Source: Clostridia bacterium
Lineage (GTDB): Bacteria; Bacillota; Clostridia; UBA1381
DNA length: 57,408 bases
Reading direction: 5' to 3'
Assembly: GCA_017443895.1 (NCBI GenBank)
Contig: JAFSXU010000074.1
Location: 1-57,408 of the forward strand
Shown: positions 15,742 through 24,691 of the stretch, one piece after another
Layout of the letters: each line of letters opens with the position of its first letter
How positions within the stretch are numbered: position 1 is the stretch's first letter
Made by a program: the position numbers and the translations under genes
Notes under the pieces: generated by a model
Database searches by the model: none
Told to the model about the DNA's origin: nothing
Seen by the model: the letters and a program-made list of their open reading frames with translations, nothing else

Positions 15742-16914
15742 ATGAGTGAACTGCCAAAAAGCCTTGCAGCAAGACAGGCAGAGCGTCGCAGACGCCAAAG
15801 ACGACGCCAAAAACGAAACAGAGCGATATTCTTACTTGTTTGCTTTATAGCAATCATTGTACTTATAATAGTGGCAATTTCATCATGTATACATAGGCTT
15901 TCAAGTAAGTCAGACAACGATACAGTGGAGGTATCACCAACACCCATAACCTCGATTGAACCGACTGCAGAGCCTCAAGCTCTAAATGGTATTCCCTTAC
16001 CAAGCGAGGAAAACGATTTGTTAAAGATTATCGAGGCGGCTGATGAAAACGGCGGTGTGAAAACCTGCTACCTGACATTTGACGACGGTCCATCATCAGA
16101 GGTTACGGCAAGCATTCTCGATACGCTAAGGCGCTATAATGTTAAAGCTACTTTCTTTGAGGTAGGCTCTATCATTAAATCAAATCCCGATATGGCGCGC
16201 CGTGTATTTGAGGAAGGACACTTGATTGCCAACCACTCGCAAAGTCATAACTATGATAATTTATATGCATCGGAATCGTCATTTATCAATGAAGTTCAAA
16301 AAGCTGAGGATGCAATTACAACTGTTTGCGGTGAGGCGCCTAAAATGAAGCTGTTCAGATTCCCGGGCGGAAGCTACAATGCAGGTGATCATGCTTCAGA
16401 GAAGCAGACCTACAAAAAGACCTTGGCAGATGCAGGATATTACTACATAGACTGGAACTCACTTACAGGCGACGCAGAGGGCAGAACAAAGAACGCCGAG
16501 GAGCTTTTAGGGTATCTCCAAAGCAATATAGATACCGATTATTCGGCAGTTGTGCTTATGCACGATGCATCGACAAAGAAAGCTACGGCAGAGGCACTTG
16601 CATCCGTTATTGAATATCTTATGTCAGAGGGATATACATTTAAACGACTTGACGAGATTGACTATCACCCATCAAGCACATCATCATCGTCATCATCTTC
16701 TTCAACCGAGATTACCGATGAAGAAGAATATTTAACAGACGATGATGAGGATTATATGTCAGAGGACGAGGAGTATTCCGATGAAGAAGAGGACTATGAC
16801 AGCAGTTCATCAAATACATCATCGGGCGGTGCAATTTTAGCAACACAGGCACCGGGGAGTACGACAAGGACATCGGTGGACGGGAAAAGTGTTACACAAC
16901 GATCAACGCAGTAA
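15742..16914 (+). CDS. Membrane-anchored polysaccharide deacetylase with acidic Ser-rich tail
   Basis: A 390-residue protein: a very basic N-terminal cytoplasmic stretch (RQAERRRRQRRRQKRN), one transmembrane helix (about 30-50), then a NodB deacetylase domain with TFDDGPSS (motif 1), NHSQSH (motif 2, metal His), FRFPGGS (motif 3) and VVLMHDAS. The tail from about residue 310 is a Ser run followed by a strongly acidic Glu/Asp/Ser stretch and Thr/Ser-rich end, probably unstructured in the cell wall. It likely deacetylates peptidoglycan GlcNAc. GGGGG before ATG 15742 decides the start over upstream in-frame codons. Confidence 0.87.
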   Translation: MSELPKSLAARQAERRRRQRRRQKRNRAIFLLVCFIAIIVLIIVAISSCIHRLSSKSDNDTVEVSPTPITSIEPTAEPQALNGIPLPSEENDLLKIIEAADENGGVKTCYLTFDDGPSSEVTASILDTLRRYNVKATFFEVGSIIKSNPDMARRVFEEGHLIANHSQSHNYDNLYASESSFINEVQKAEDAITTVCGEAPKMKLFRFPGGSYNAGDHASEKQTYKKTLADAGYYYIDWNSLTGDAEGRTKNAEELLGYLQSNIDTDYSAVVLMHDASTKKATAEALASVIEYLMSEGYTFKRLDEIDYHPSSTSSSSSSSSTEITDEEEYLTDDDEDYMSEDEEYSDEEEDYDSSSSNTSSGGAILATQAPGSTTRTSVDGKSVTQRSTQ

Positions 16915-16950
16915 AAAAAGGCTGGTATCAGCCTTTTTTTACTGCGTTGA
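16903..16950. terminator. Long bidirectional terminator (22-bp perfect stem)
   Basis: Positions 16903-16924 are exactly complementary to 16929-16950, with a GTAT loop. The core GGCTG/CAGCC is flanked by runs of A and T, giving an intrinsic terminator for both convergent genes. The arms include the last codons and stop of the deacetylase gene. Confidence 0.9.
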
Positions 16951-16953
16951 TTT

Positions 16954-17751
16954 TTATATATCGGTATTCAGGCTTCCCGTTCTATACCCCTCAATATCTA
17001 AGGTTATGTACAAAAAGCCTAACTTTTTAAATTCTGCTATTATTTTATCCCTGTTTTCTATGACCTTTATTAAATTATCAGGCACTACCTCAATTCTTGC
17101 AATATCATTATGCACTCTTACACGAAACTGTAAAAAGCCCATATTGAATAACACATCCTCTGCCTTTTCAACACGCTCCAGTTTTTCCTTGGTTATCCTA
17201 TCGCCATACGGTATTCGTGACGCAAGGCAGGCAAACGACGGTTTTTTCCATGTAGGCAGTCCCATTTTTTTTGACAGCTCCCTGATTTCGGATTTTGAAA
17301 AGCCCATATCCTTTAAGGGACTTTTTATACCAAGCTCTTTTACTGCCTGCATACCGGGTCTATAATCGCCCATATCGTCAAGATTTGAACCCTCCATAAC
17401 CTCGCACATACTATATTTATCTGCAATATGTCGTATATGTGTAAGTATATTTTTTTTACAGATATAGCATCGGTTTTTAGGATTTTCACAAAAGCCCTCT
17501 ACCAAAAACGGGTCAACCTCGCATACTACCTGTTTTATACCCTCGTTTTTGCAAAAGCTATTTGCATCATCCATTTCACGGCTTGGGTTCAGGCATGAGC
17601 TTATGGTTACGGCTATTACCTTATCCCCCAAAGCCTCTTTTGAGGCTTTTAGCAAGAATGTTGAGTCAACACCGCCTGAGTATGCAACGACAACACTTTT
17701 TAGTGATTTTATGTAGTCTAAAAGCTTATTATATTTTATATCAAGCTCCAT
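16954..17751 (-). CDS. larE: ATP-dependent sacrificial sulfur transferase LarE
   Basis: A 265-residue PP-loop protein (SGGVDST at 25-31) of the LarE family, which inserts sulfur into the nickel-pincer cofactor used by LarA-type racemases. RCYICKK and PSFACLASRIPYGDRIT carry the conserved cysteines; the latter is the sulfur-donor region. No larA, larB or larC is in the window, so a role in another sulfur-transfer pathway cannot be excluded. It lies 11 nt downstream of the aldo-keto reductase gene. Confidence 0.88.
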   Translation of the reverse strand: MELDIKYNKLLDYIKSLKSVVVAYSGGVDSTFLLKASKEALGDKVIAVTISSCLNPSREMDDANSFCKNEGIKQVVCEVDPFLVEGFCENPKNRCYICKKNILTHIRHIADKYSMCEVMEGSNLDDMGDYRPGMQAVKELGIKSPLKDMGFSKSEIRELSKKMGLPTWKKPSFACLASRIPYGDRITKEKLERVEKAEDVLFNMGFLQFRVRVHNDIARIEVVPDNLIKVIENRDKIIAEFKKLGFLYITLDIEGYRTGSLNTDI

Positions 17752-17762
17752 TTTACTATCCC

Positions 17763-18869
17763 CTATTTTTCAAATTCGTTTGCAACACTTTCAAGCAGTT
17801 TACGGATTTCCAAATGCTGTGGGCATATTTTCTCGCACTTACCGCATTTAATACAATCCGACGCCTTATTATTATCAACGGTTAAAACCGTATTATAATA
17901 ATAGTCCGTATTCCAGTTATTATACATAATCTTTTTATTAAGACACGAGAACAAATCAGGTATTCTTATATGCTTAGGACAGCCGTCAATACAATAACGG
18001 CACGCAGTACAAGGTATGTTCTTTAACTCCTTAAAAATTGTCTGAACCCTTCTAACAGCGTCCATTTCGGTATCTGACAACGGTTTAAAGTCCTTCATAT
18101 AGCTTATATTATCGTTCATTTGCTCCATATTGCTCATGCCCGATAATACCATCATAACGCCCTCAAAGCTTGCCGCAAAGCGGATTGCGTAGCTTGCAGG
18201 TGAGTTGTCCCCTAAAGCGTTGAATACCTCTTTTGCCTTATCGGGGATATTTACAAGATTACCGCCCTTTACAGGCTCCATAATTATAACCGGTTTATTG
18301 TGCTTTCTGCACACCTCATAACACTTACGGCTCTCAATTGCAGGGTCCTCGTAATCGACATAGTTAAACTGGATTTGAACGACCTCAATCTGAGGGTATT
18401 CGTTTAAAATCATATCAAGCACATCCGCCTTATCATGGAACGATATTCCAAAATGCCTTATTTTCCCCTCTGCCTTTAGCTCAAGCGCAGTTTCATATGC
18501 ACGGTGCTTTTTGAAAAATTCAAATATATCCTTATTCTGGGCATGCATAAGATAAAAGTCAAAATAGCTGACACCACAGCTTTTTAACTGATTTTCAAAA
18601 AACGGTCTTATCTCCTCATTTGAATTAAAATATACATTTGTGAGCTTATCGGTAAGCACATAGCTTTCCCTGTCATATCTGCTTGTAAGGCACTCTTTTA
18701 TATATAGCTCACTTTTTGAATCAACATATCCGTGCGCAGTGTCAAAGTAATTAAAGCCGTTTTCGATAAATGTATCAACCATCTTTGAAAACTCGACAGT
18801 ATCTACCTTACCGTTTTGCATTGGCAATCTCATACAGCCAAAGCCTAATTTTTTCTTTACCTTCTCCAT
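17763..18869 (-). CDS. Aldo/keto reductase with C-terminal 4Fe-4S ferredoxin domain
   Basis: A 368-residue oxidoreductase. Residues 1-275 form an aldo/keto-reductase TIM barrel (LGFGCMRLP, FDTAHGYVDSKSE with the catalytic Tyr, and DFYLMHAQNK). The C-terminus has two Cys-rich motifs, CTACRYCIDGCPKHI and CIKCGKCEKICPQHL, fitting two 4Fe-4S clusters. Such proteins are common in anaerobes and may couple NAD(P)H to ferredoxin-level electrons; the substrate is unknown. GGGAGGG upstream of ATG 18869 sets the start. Confidence 0.92.
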   Translation of the reverse strand: MEKVKKKLGFGCMRLPMQNGKVDTVEFSKMVDTFIENGFNYFDTAHGYVDSKSELYIKECLTSRYDRESYVLTDKLTNVYFNSNEEIRPFFENQLKSCGVSYFDFYLMHAQNKDIFEFFKKHRAYETALELKAEGKIRHFGISFHDKADVLDMILNEYPQIEVVQIQFNYVDYEDPAIESRKCYEVCRKHNKPVIIMEPVKGGNLVNIPDKAKEVFNALGDNSPASYAIRFAASFEGVMMVLSGMSNMEQMNDNISYMKDFKPLSDTEMDAVRRVQTIFKELKNIPCTACRYCIDGCPKHIRIPDLFSCLNKKIMYNNWNTDYYYNTVLTVDNNKASDCIKCGKCEKICPQHLEIRKLLESVANEFEK

Positions 18870-18974
18870 TAAAATTTCCCTCCCATTTTTTCTCTGTATA
18901 TATAATAACACATAAACCATATAGTTCGTCAATAGTATATTGATAAAAAAATAATTTTTTTGGGGAGTGTTTAT

Positions 18975-19844
18975 ATGGGATATGATTATTTAAAGCTATG
19001 TAACGATATAAAAGACTTAACAAATAAATATAAATCGCTTGATGTTTTCCATATCGGCAAAAGCGTTATGGGCAGGAGCATATACTGCATAAGGGTAGGA
19101 ATGGGCAAAAGAAAAATCTTTATCGGCGGTGCATATCACGGTCTTGAATATCTTACCTCACTGTTTTTGATACGGTTTATTGATGAGTATATGTTTAGAA
19201 TTATAAATAAATGGTGGTTTGCAGGATTTAATACAGAAGATATATTTAAAGATGTTACCATGTTTATTGTGCCGATGGTAAACCCTGACGGCGTAGACAT
19301 TGCCACAAACGGGCTTGATTTATTAAATATACATCACAGGAATTTAATTGATACTGTAGGCATACACGATTTTCGCCATGTATGGCAGGCAAACGCAAGA
19401 GGGGTTGACCTAAACCACAACTATGACGCCAACTGGAAAATGACCGTCCCCTCGCCCTCTCCCACAAAATACGGCGGTGAAAATCCCGAATCGGAGTGCG
19501 AAACGCAGGCAATTGTGAATTTTATACGCAAAACCGATTTTGATATGCTCCTTGCATTCCATTCACAGGGTAAGGAAATTTATTACAGCTTTGACGGAAC
19601 AAACGAGAAAAAAGCGTTTTTAGCCGCGCAGAAATTGGCGGATATAAGCGGATATACTTTAATACGCCCTACCGGCTCTGACTCATACGGTGGCTGCAAG
19701 GACTGGTTTATAAAGGAATTTGGGAAATTGGGATTTACAATTGAAATAGGCAAAGGTAAAAATCCTCTGCCCATAAGTATGATAGATGATGTGTTTTTGG
19801 ATAATGCACGGATTATATTATGTGCATCTGAAATTATAAGCTAA
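18975..19844 (+). CDS. M14-family zinc carboxypeptidase
   Basis: A 289-residue metallocarboxypeptidase. The zinc site HxxE is GAYHGLE (His55, Glu58), the third ligand His is in LAFHSQGKEIYY, VDLNHNYDANW is the substrate-binding block, and FTIEIGKG near the end supplies the catalytic Glu. No signal peptide is visible, so it probably works in the cytoplasm, like gamma-D-glutamyl-diaminopimelate peptidases that recycle cell-wall peptides (inference). GGGGAG sets the ATG at 18975. Confidence 0.88.
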   Translation: MGYDYLKLCNDIKDLTNKYKSLDVFHIGKSVMGRSIYCIRVGMGKRKIFIGGAYHGLEYLTSLFLIRFIDEYMFRIINKWWFAGFNTEDIFKDVTMFIVPMVNPDGVDIATNGLDLLNIHHRNLIDTVGIHDFRHVWQANARGVDLNHNYDANWKMTVPSPSPTKYGGENPESECETQAIVNFIRKTDFDMLLAFHSQGKEIYYSFDGTNEKKAFLAAQKLADISGYTLIRPTGSDSYGGCKDWFIKEFGKLGFTIEIGKGKNPLPISMIDDVFLDNARIILCASEIIS

Positions 19845-19870
19845 AAATGAGGCAAAATGCCTCATTTTAG
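19841..19870. terminator. Bidirectional terminator after the M14 gene
   Basis: ATGAGGC and GCCTCAT pair over an AAAAT loop, flanked by complementary A and T runs. It lies between the convergent M14 and lipoprotein stop codons. Confidence 0.85.
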
Positions 19871-20467
19871 TTACTCGTCTATGATTTTTGATGTTGTTTC
19901 CCTGTTTGCCTGTTTTTTTGTATCAACTATTTCGCGCACCTCTTTCCACAAGGTGTTTCCATTCACATAATCTGGCAAATTATATCTTTCTTTTAGCTTA
20001 TTGACAGCGTCATCATCGCCGACTACATCAACTATCCTTGCCTCACCTATTGCATAGCCCCAAGGCGTGCTTTGGTCTATTGTATCTGGGAAATTGTAAA
20101 GGCTTTTAAGCTCCTCATAGTCCATTCCGTATACCTGAGCCATTTTTGACACAGGCACGGTATAATTTGCCTCCGTTTCGCTTACAAGCGGTGGTAAATC
20201 AGCAGGCAAATCATATTCGGCAAGGTATTCATCAAGTGTAATACCCATATCCTTTGCAACCTCTTTGACTGTCCGCCTTGTAACATCAACATAACCGCCT
20301 TTTGGCAGATATTTATTGTTCCTTTCATATTCTATAAGCCTTTGTATCTCTTCCTCTGCGTTTCCGTTTTCTCTGAGATATTTAATATACTCCGTATTTG
20401 CTACATCTTTACCGCAACCAACCACAAAAATCAAAAGCGACAAACAACAAACAATAATTTTTTTCAT
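19871..20467 (-). CDS. Lipoprotein with three internal repeats
   Basis: A 198-residue predicted lipoprotein (MKKIIVCCLSLLIFVVGCGK, lipobox VVGC). After a helical region, three related segments of about 40 residues can be seen: GITLDEYLAEYDLPADL, GMDYEELKSLYNFPDTI...TPWGYA and NKLKERYNLPDYV...TLWKEV. The repeat (helix, xYxLPxx, Thr-x-Trp) resembles small helical modules seen in anaerobe redox-membrane proteins, but I cannot name the family. It directly follows the corrinoid-activator gene (2-nt gap) and is probably cotranscribed. Confidence 0.6.
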   Translation of the reverse strand: MKKIIVCCLSLLIFVVGCGKDVANTEYIKYLRENGNAEEEIQRLIEYERNNKYLPKGGYVDVTRRTVKEVAKDMGITLDEYLAEYDLPADLPPLVSETEANYTVPVSKMAQVYGMDYEELKSLYNFPDTIDQSTPWGYAIGEARIVDVVGDDDAVNKLKERYNLPDYVNGNTLWKEVREIVDTKKQANRETTSKIIDE

Positions 20468-20469
20468 AA

Positions 20470-22548
20470 CTACACCTCAAAGTTTAAATGCTTGATAAAT
20501 AATTTTTTAAATTCACCATTCTCTGAAAATGAAACACTTTCACAGTTTTTTATCTTATCGGATACCGTTTTCCTAAGCTCTGTATATCTATGCATATCTA
20601 TTGCCCCCAAAAGTGCGGTATTTGATAAAACTTCTGTCTTATTTAAAAACCGCTCGGGCAGTATCCCAACTCCTGCAAGGCTTTTTGTCCTCACATTTTT
20701 GCCAAACGCTCCCGAAATTATAATACTTGATACATCATCTGCCATAAGCTCTATACCTGAACGGATTGCGCTTTTTGCAAGCTGTAGCTCTCTTATATCG
20801 GACTGTGTAAGGTACACATCATTTGATAGCATAAACGCCCTCTCGCCACAGTATTCACAAAGCCTGCTCCTTAGCCTTGACATACATTCCTCTTTTTTGG
20901 CAAATGTTCCGTCTGCTAAAATTATTCCGTTTTTTAAAAGCCCGTATACTATATCAATAAGCCCTGTACCGCATATTCCTTTGACAGGCTTTTGACCGAT
21001 TGTGGTAATTGATGCAATTGAGTTTACTATATCAAATTTTGAAATTGCACCGTCATATGCACGCATTCCAAATGTTATATTCATGCCCTCAAAGGCAGGT
21101 CCTGCTGATGCTGAGGCAGTATATAATTTACCGTCTTTAAATACTGCCATTTCGCCGTTTGTGCCAATATCCAAAAATAGAGTTCTGTCTCTTTCCCAAA
21201 GCTTTAAATATGCAATACCGCATACTATATCACCTCCGACAAATGCGGATATGTTATCGGGTAAATACACTCTCCCGTCTATGTTAATTCCTATGCTTTT
21301 TGCATCCGTATATTTCCCCGACTTTAAATTAACCGTATATGGATACTCGCCCAATTCTTTTGGATTTTCGCCTTGCAAAATGTATTGCATAACGGTATTG
21401 CCCGTTATAACAGCGTCTTTGATACTTTCTGTATTAAGCTCGGATTTTGCCATTTCTATCATTTTATTTATGCACTCTATAATCTCATTATGCAAAACCT
21501 TGATATTATCCCTTGCAAATTCAATTCTGCCAATTACATCGGCACAGTGTATGGTCTGGGGATTTATTGTTTCCAAATCCAAAACAACCTCATTATCGCA
21601 TAAAACACTCATACACACCGTTGTTGTGCCAATGTCTATGGCAAGGCTGTAGTTTCCTCCCCGAATATCCGATACTCGTTTTAGGATTATCTCATTATCG
21701 GTTTTAGGTAGTATTATCTCTATATCGTTATAAATCTTTGTCCTGCACGCCAAGACTGTTTTTTGTGTCCCTGTATCAATCACATCAACCCTGCATTTTC
21801 CGCATTTTCCCATGCCGCCGCAAGGCTGTTCAAATTTGATACCTGCACGGTTTATGGCATCGGATATTGTAATACCGTATGGAGCAGAAATTTTTATATT
21901 TTCTCTTACAAAATTTACTGTTACTGTTTTTTTATAGTTTTTACAGTATACACAATTTGTATCGCCTGTGCAGTTTATACAGTCTTTTGCATTAAGCTCT
22001 GTATCGGCTACAACAAAAAAGCCTATTGAGCTTTTTTGCGGTTTTAAAAATCCGTTTTCTATACATACTCCTATTTGATTGGCGCCCACACCGTCAAAAA
22101 TAACAGGTATCGTACTTGCACTTATACCGTAAAATCCCGGTCCTATAGGGTCTGACACCTTATGCTTAGGATTTAAGCTCTCCACTCTGTCTTTTAGCAC
22201 CATACAGGCGGCGTCACAAAATGCCGTGCCCCACATATCGCACACTGTTTTTACAAAGGTTTCGCCCTCACACTCTGTGTCATTGACTGTCAACACATAG
22301 GCATATATCTTATAAATATTTGCCGGCTGTTTTAAAACAGGGCATTTTATTTTTGCATTATTAAACAATATATAATCGCCGTCAAATCGAACATTATCGG
22401 TGATAACGGCGCGGATATGTATTTGATGTCTGATTTTTTCATATATCAAATTACACGCATCAATAACTTTCCTATCATAATTTGAGATTTCTCTTATTCT
22501 GCTATCTGCAATTATTTTACATTCCTTTGTATCAAATTCAAATACCAT
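20470..22548 (-). CDS. Corrinoid-activation protein (RACo-like ASKHA ATPase) with N-terminal MetH-activation-like domain
   Basis: A 692-residue four-part protein. Residues 1-185 resemble the vitamin-B12-dependent methionine synthase activation domain. A Cys4 cluster follows (C190, C193, C199, C202). Then a 2Fe-2S ferredoxin domain (C243-x5-C249-x2-C252...C268). Residues 300-692 are the DUF4445/ASKHA domain (AIDIGTTTVCMSVL, LFLDIGTNGEMAV, SGAFGKN), as in RACo, which uses ATP to drive reduction of Co(II) corrinoid to Co(I). No corrinoid methyltransferase is in the window, so the client is unknown. The RBS is AGGAGGTGAT. Confidence 0.85.
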   Translation of the reverse strand: MVFEFDTKECKIIADSRIREISNYDRKVIDACNLIYEKIRHQIHIRAVITDNVRFDGDYILFNNAKIKCPVLKQPANIYKIYAYVLTVNDTECEGETFVKTVCDMWGTAFCDAACMVLKDRVESLNPKHKVSDPIGPGFYGISASTIPVIFDGVGANQIGVCIENGFLKPQKSSIGFFVVADTELNAKDCINCTGDTNCVYCKNYKKTVTVNFVRENIKISAPYGITISDAINRAGIKFEQPCGGMGKCGKCRVDVIDTGTQKTVLACRTKIYNDIEIILPKTDNEIILKRVSDIRGGNYSLAIDIGTTTVCMSVLCDNEVVLDLETINPQTIHCADVIGRIEFARDNIKVLHNEIIECINKMIEMAKSELNTESIKDAVITGNTVMQYILQGENPKELGEYPYTVNLKSGKYTDAKSIGINIDGRVYLPDNISAFVGGDIVCGIAYLKLWERDRTLFLDIGTNGEMAVFKDGKLYTASASAGPAFEGMNITFGMRAYDGAISKFDIVNSIASITTIGQKPVKGICGTGLIDIVYGLLKNGIILADGTFAKKEECMSRLRSRLCEYCGERAFMLSNDVYLTQSDIRELQLAKSAIRSGIELMADDVSSIIISGAFGKNVRTKSLAGVGILPERFLNKTEVLSNTALLGAIDMHRYTELRKTVSDKIKNCESVSFSENGEFKKLFIKHLNFEV

Positions 22549-22640
22549 ACCATATCACCTCCTGTCCTTATTAGTATTGCCAAGCTATCGTATGCTTTGG
22601 GTAACTTGACGGCATTACTGCCTCTGTTATTATACCATAT
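22549..22640 (-). ncRNA. Structured 5' leader of the corrinoid-activation gene (candidate)
   Basis: On the minus strand an extended -10 (TGGTATAAT) precedes a leader with two clear hairpins: GGCA-GTAA-TGCC with a GNRA tetraloop, and CCAAAGC...GCTTGG with an 8-nt loop. I compared it by eye with B12, SAM, THF and c-di-GMP motifs and found no match; in particular, there is no B12 box. It may be an uncharacterised regulatory leader or simply stable RNA structure. Confidence 0.35.
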
Positions 22641-22655
22641 TTTTCTATTTTTTGG

Positions 22656-22684
22656 TTGATAAAATTTATCTGTTATTGTATAAT
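22656..22684 (+). promoter_or_regulatory. SigA promoter of the LtaS-like gene
   Basis: TTGATA (22656-22661), 17-bp spacer, perfect TATAAT (22679-22684). The ATG follows at 22712. Confidence 0.75.
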
Positions 22685-22711
22685 ATACTTCATAATGGGA
22701 GAATAATCAAT

Positions 22712-24574
22712 ATGAAAAATAAAATCAGACAATTAAATCAAAATTTCACCAACTGTAATACCATGCAATCTGCACTGGTAATGATTATATTATCCGTAAT
22801 ATGCGTATTTTTACAGTCCGTTGCACAAATGTCCCTAAACGGCTGGGGCGGATTTTCGTATATTGTATTTCCACTCTTACTATTTTTAAATGCACTGCCC
22901 GTATTTTTGCTTATGACTGTGGTATACTGTTTTACAAACAGGGTATGGATTGCGTTTTTAGTAGCTGTTACAACCATGGATATACTGCTTATTGTAAACT
23001 ATTTTAAGGTGTATTTCAGAGCCGAAACACTGAGCGTTCATGACTTTTCATTGTTTAATGAGGCAACCAATATTATGGGCGGATATGAGTTTCCCATACC
23101 GATACAGTTAATTATGCTTGTGATATTAAGCATTGTACTTATGATATATGTGTGCAGGCACATAAAACAAGGCAACACTGCATTTTTATCAAGGCTTATA
23201 CTGTTACTTGTAACAGTTTCCGTATCTGTCGGCTCGTATTTTACTTTTTATGACAGTAAAAAGGTCTATGCCTCTCTGCCGTCATTTGGCGGACAGTTTA
23301 ACGATATTAACATAAGCGCGCACAAGGGTTTTATCTACACCTTCCTGTCGCATATATCAACCTATTCATACCAAAAACCCGAGGGCTACAGCGATGAGGT
23401 TATAAACTCACTTATGGGTGATGATCCAACGGCGGTAGCTACGCCAAATAACAAGGTAAATATTATTGCAATTATGAGCGAGGCATTTTTTGATATGGAG
23501 TCTGCACCCAATATTGAGTTTAATGACGGACTAAACCCAACGCCAAACTTGAACCGTCTCAAAAATGAAAGCCTTTGGGGACATATATTGGTACCCGGCT
23601 TTGCAGGCAGTACCGCATCTACCGAATTTGAATTTTTAACAGGTCTTAATATTTCACAGATTGATTCTGCAATGCCTGTCGTATATAAAACCCATGTAAA
23701 TACAAAAACCTACGGACTTGTACAAATGCTTGACGATATGGGGTATCAGACATCTGCTTTCCACCCCGGGAATGCATGGTTCTATTCAAGGAAGGCCGTT
23801 TATCCAAGACTGGGATTTAACAGGGCTGAATTTGAGAACGATATAGAATATACTGACGCAGATAAGGTAAATTACTATATAAGCGATGATTTTACGGCAA
23901 ATAAGATACTTGCAAACTACAATGATTATCTTAAATCAGGCTCAAAAGACGGATATATGAGCTTTACGGTTACTATACAAAACCACGGCCCGTATTCATC
24001 AAGTGAGCCACAAATAAAGCGTATAAAAACAACCGATAATATAGACAGCGAGGGGTATAACATACTCTCAAACTATGCAAACGGATTATATGATGCAGAT
24101 GCGCTTTTGGGTAAGGTTTGTGACGGTGTAGAAGATGTGGATGTACCCACTGTAGTGGTATTTTTCGGCGATCATCTCCCCTACTTTGATGCTGACGGTA
24201 AGTATCTTACATGGCTTGGGCTTGATGTTACCTCCGATTCGCCGTATGCTTTGGAGAACAGGTATTCAACGCCGTACATAGTTCATGGAAATAAAGCGTT
24301 CAGGGATTTAAAAAATTCCGATTGTGAAAAGAACATTGAGCATATCTCATCAAGCTTTTTAGCTGTTGAGATGCTAAAATACATTGGAGTTACACCATCG
24401 CCGTATTTTAATGCAATAAGCCATATTGAGCAGAAAATTTCGCATATGTGCGATTATTTCTATATTGAGAACGGTCAGAATGTTGTAAGTCCGTCTAATG
24501 ACGGTATGAAAACCATAAATGATTACAGATGCATTGCATACTGGGCATTACGGGACTATGCAAAAATGAAGTAA
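22712..24574 (+). CDS. LTA synthase family membrane sulfatase
   Basis: A 620-residue protein with about five N-terminal transmembrane helices (residues 20-200) and an extracellular alkaline-phosphatase/sulfatase domain (about 250-600). NIIAIMSEAFFD starts the metal-binding core, GSTASTEFEFLTG holds the candidate Thr nucleophile, and VVFFGDHLPYF supplies metal-binding Asp/His. The family polymerises glycerol phosphate or transfers phosphoglycerol to cell-envelope polymers. Whether this is a true lipoteichoic acid synthase or another phosphoglycerol transferase is not decided. GGGAGA is the RBS for ATG 22712. Confidence 0.87.
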   Translation: MKNKIRQLNQNFTNCNTMQSALVMIILSVICVFLQSVAQMSLNGWGGFSYIVFPLLLFLNALPVFLLMTVVYCFTNRVWIAFLVAVTTMDILLIVNYFKVYFRAETLSVHDFSLFNEATNIMGGYEFPIPIQLIMLVILSIVLMIYVCRHIKQGNTAFLSRLILLLVTVSVSVGSYFTFYDSKKVYASLPSFGGQFNDINISAHKGFIYTFLSHISTYSYQKPEGYSDEVINSLMGDDPTAVATPNNKVNIIAIMSEAFFDMESAPNIEFNDGLNPTPNLNRLKNESLWGHILVPGFAGSTASTEFEFLTGLNISQIDSAMPVVYKTHVNTKTYGLVQMLDDMGYQTSAFHPGNAWFYSRKAVYPRLGFNRAEFENDIEYTDADKVNYYISDDFTANKILANYNDYLKSGSKDGYMSFTVTIQNHGPYSSSEPQIKRIKTTDNIDSEGYNILSNYANGLYDADALLGKVCDGVEDVDVPTVVVFFGDHLPYFDADGKYLTWLGLDVTSDSPYALENRYSTPYIVHGNKAFRDLKNSDCEKNIEHISSSFLAVEMLKYIGVTPSPYFNAISHIEQKISHMCDYFYIENGQNVVSPSNDGMKTINDYRCIAYWALRDYAKMK

Positions 24575-24616
24575 TGTGATAAATTTGGGTTTAAACGGGT
24601 ATTAACCCAATGTATT

Positions 24617-24691
24617 GTAGGGCAGGGGCTTGCTCCTGCCGTGTCCCCGATATCGCATATTGGATGCGGTTGGAGCAAGCCCCAACCCTAC
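24617..24691. repeat. Paired-hairpin inverted repeat
   Basis: The left arm (24617-24641) and right arm (24667-24691) are 25-nt inverted copies sharing GTAGGG and GGGGCTTGCTCC. They differ at two dinucleotides. Each arm is itself a hairpin (GGCAGG/CCTGCC on the left, GGTTGG/CCAACC on the right), and the differences preserve both local stems. This looks like a dispersed repeat of gut Clostridia, between convergent genes. Confidence 0.7.

Noticed and set aside
16680-16830. A microsatellite-like region in the second deacetylase gene.
   Set aside because: The TCA/GAT/GAA repeats encode the Ser-rich and Asp/Glu-rich tail; this is ordinary low-complexity coding sequence.
22549-22660. A cobalamin riboswitch before the corrinoid-activation gene.
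   Set aside because: No B12 box sequence is present and the leader is too short for the known aptamer.
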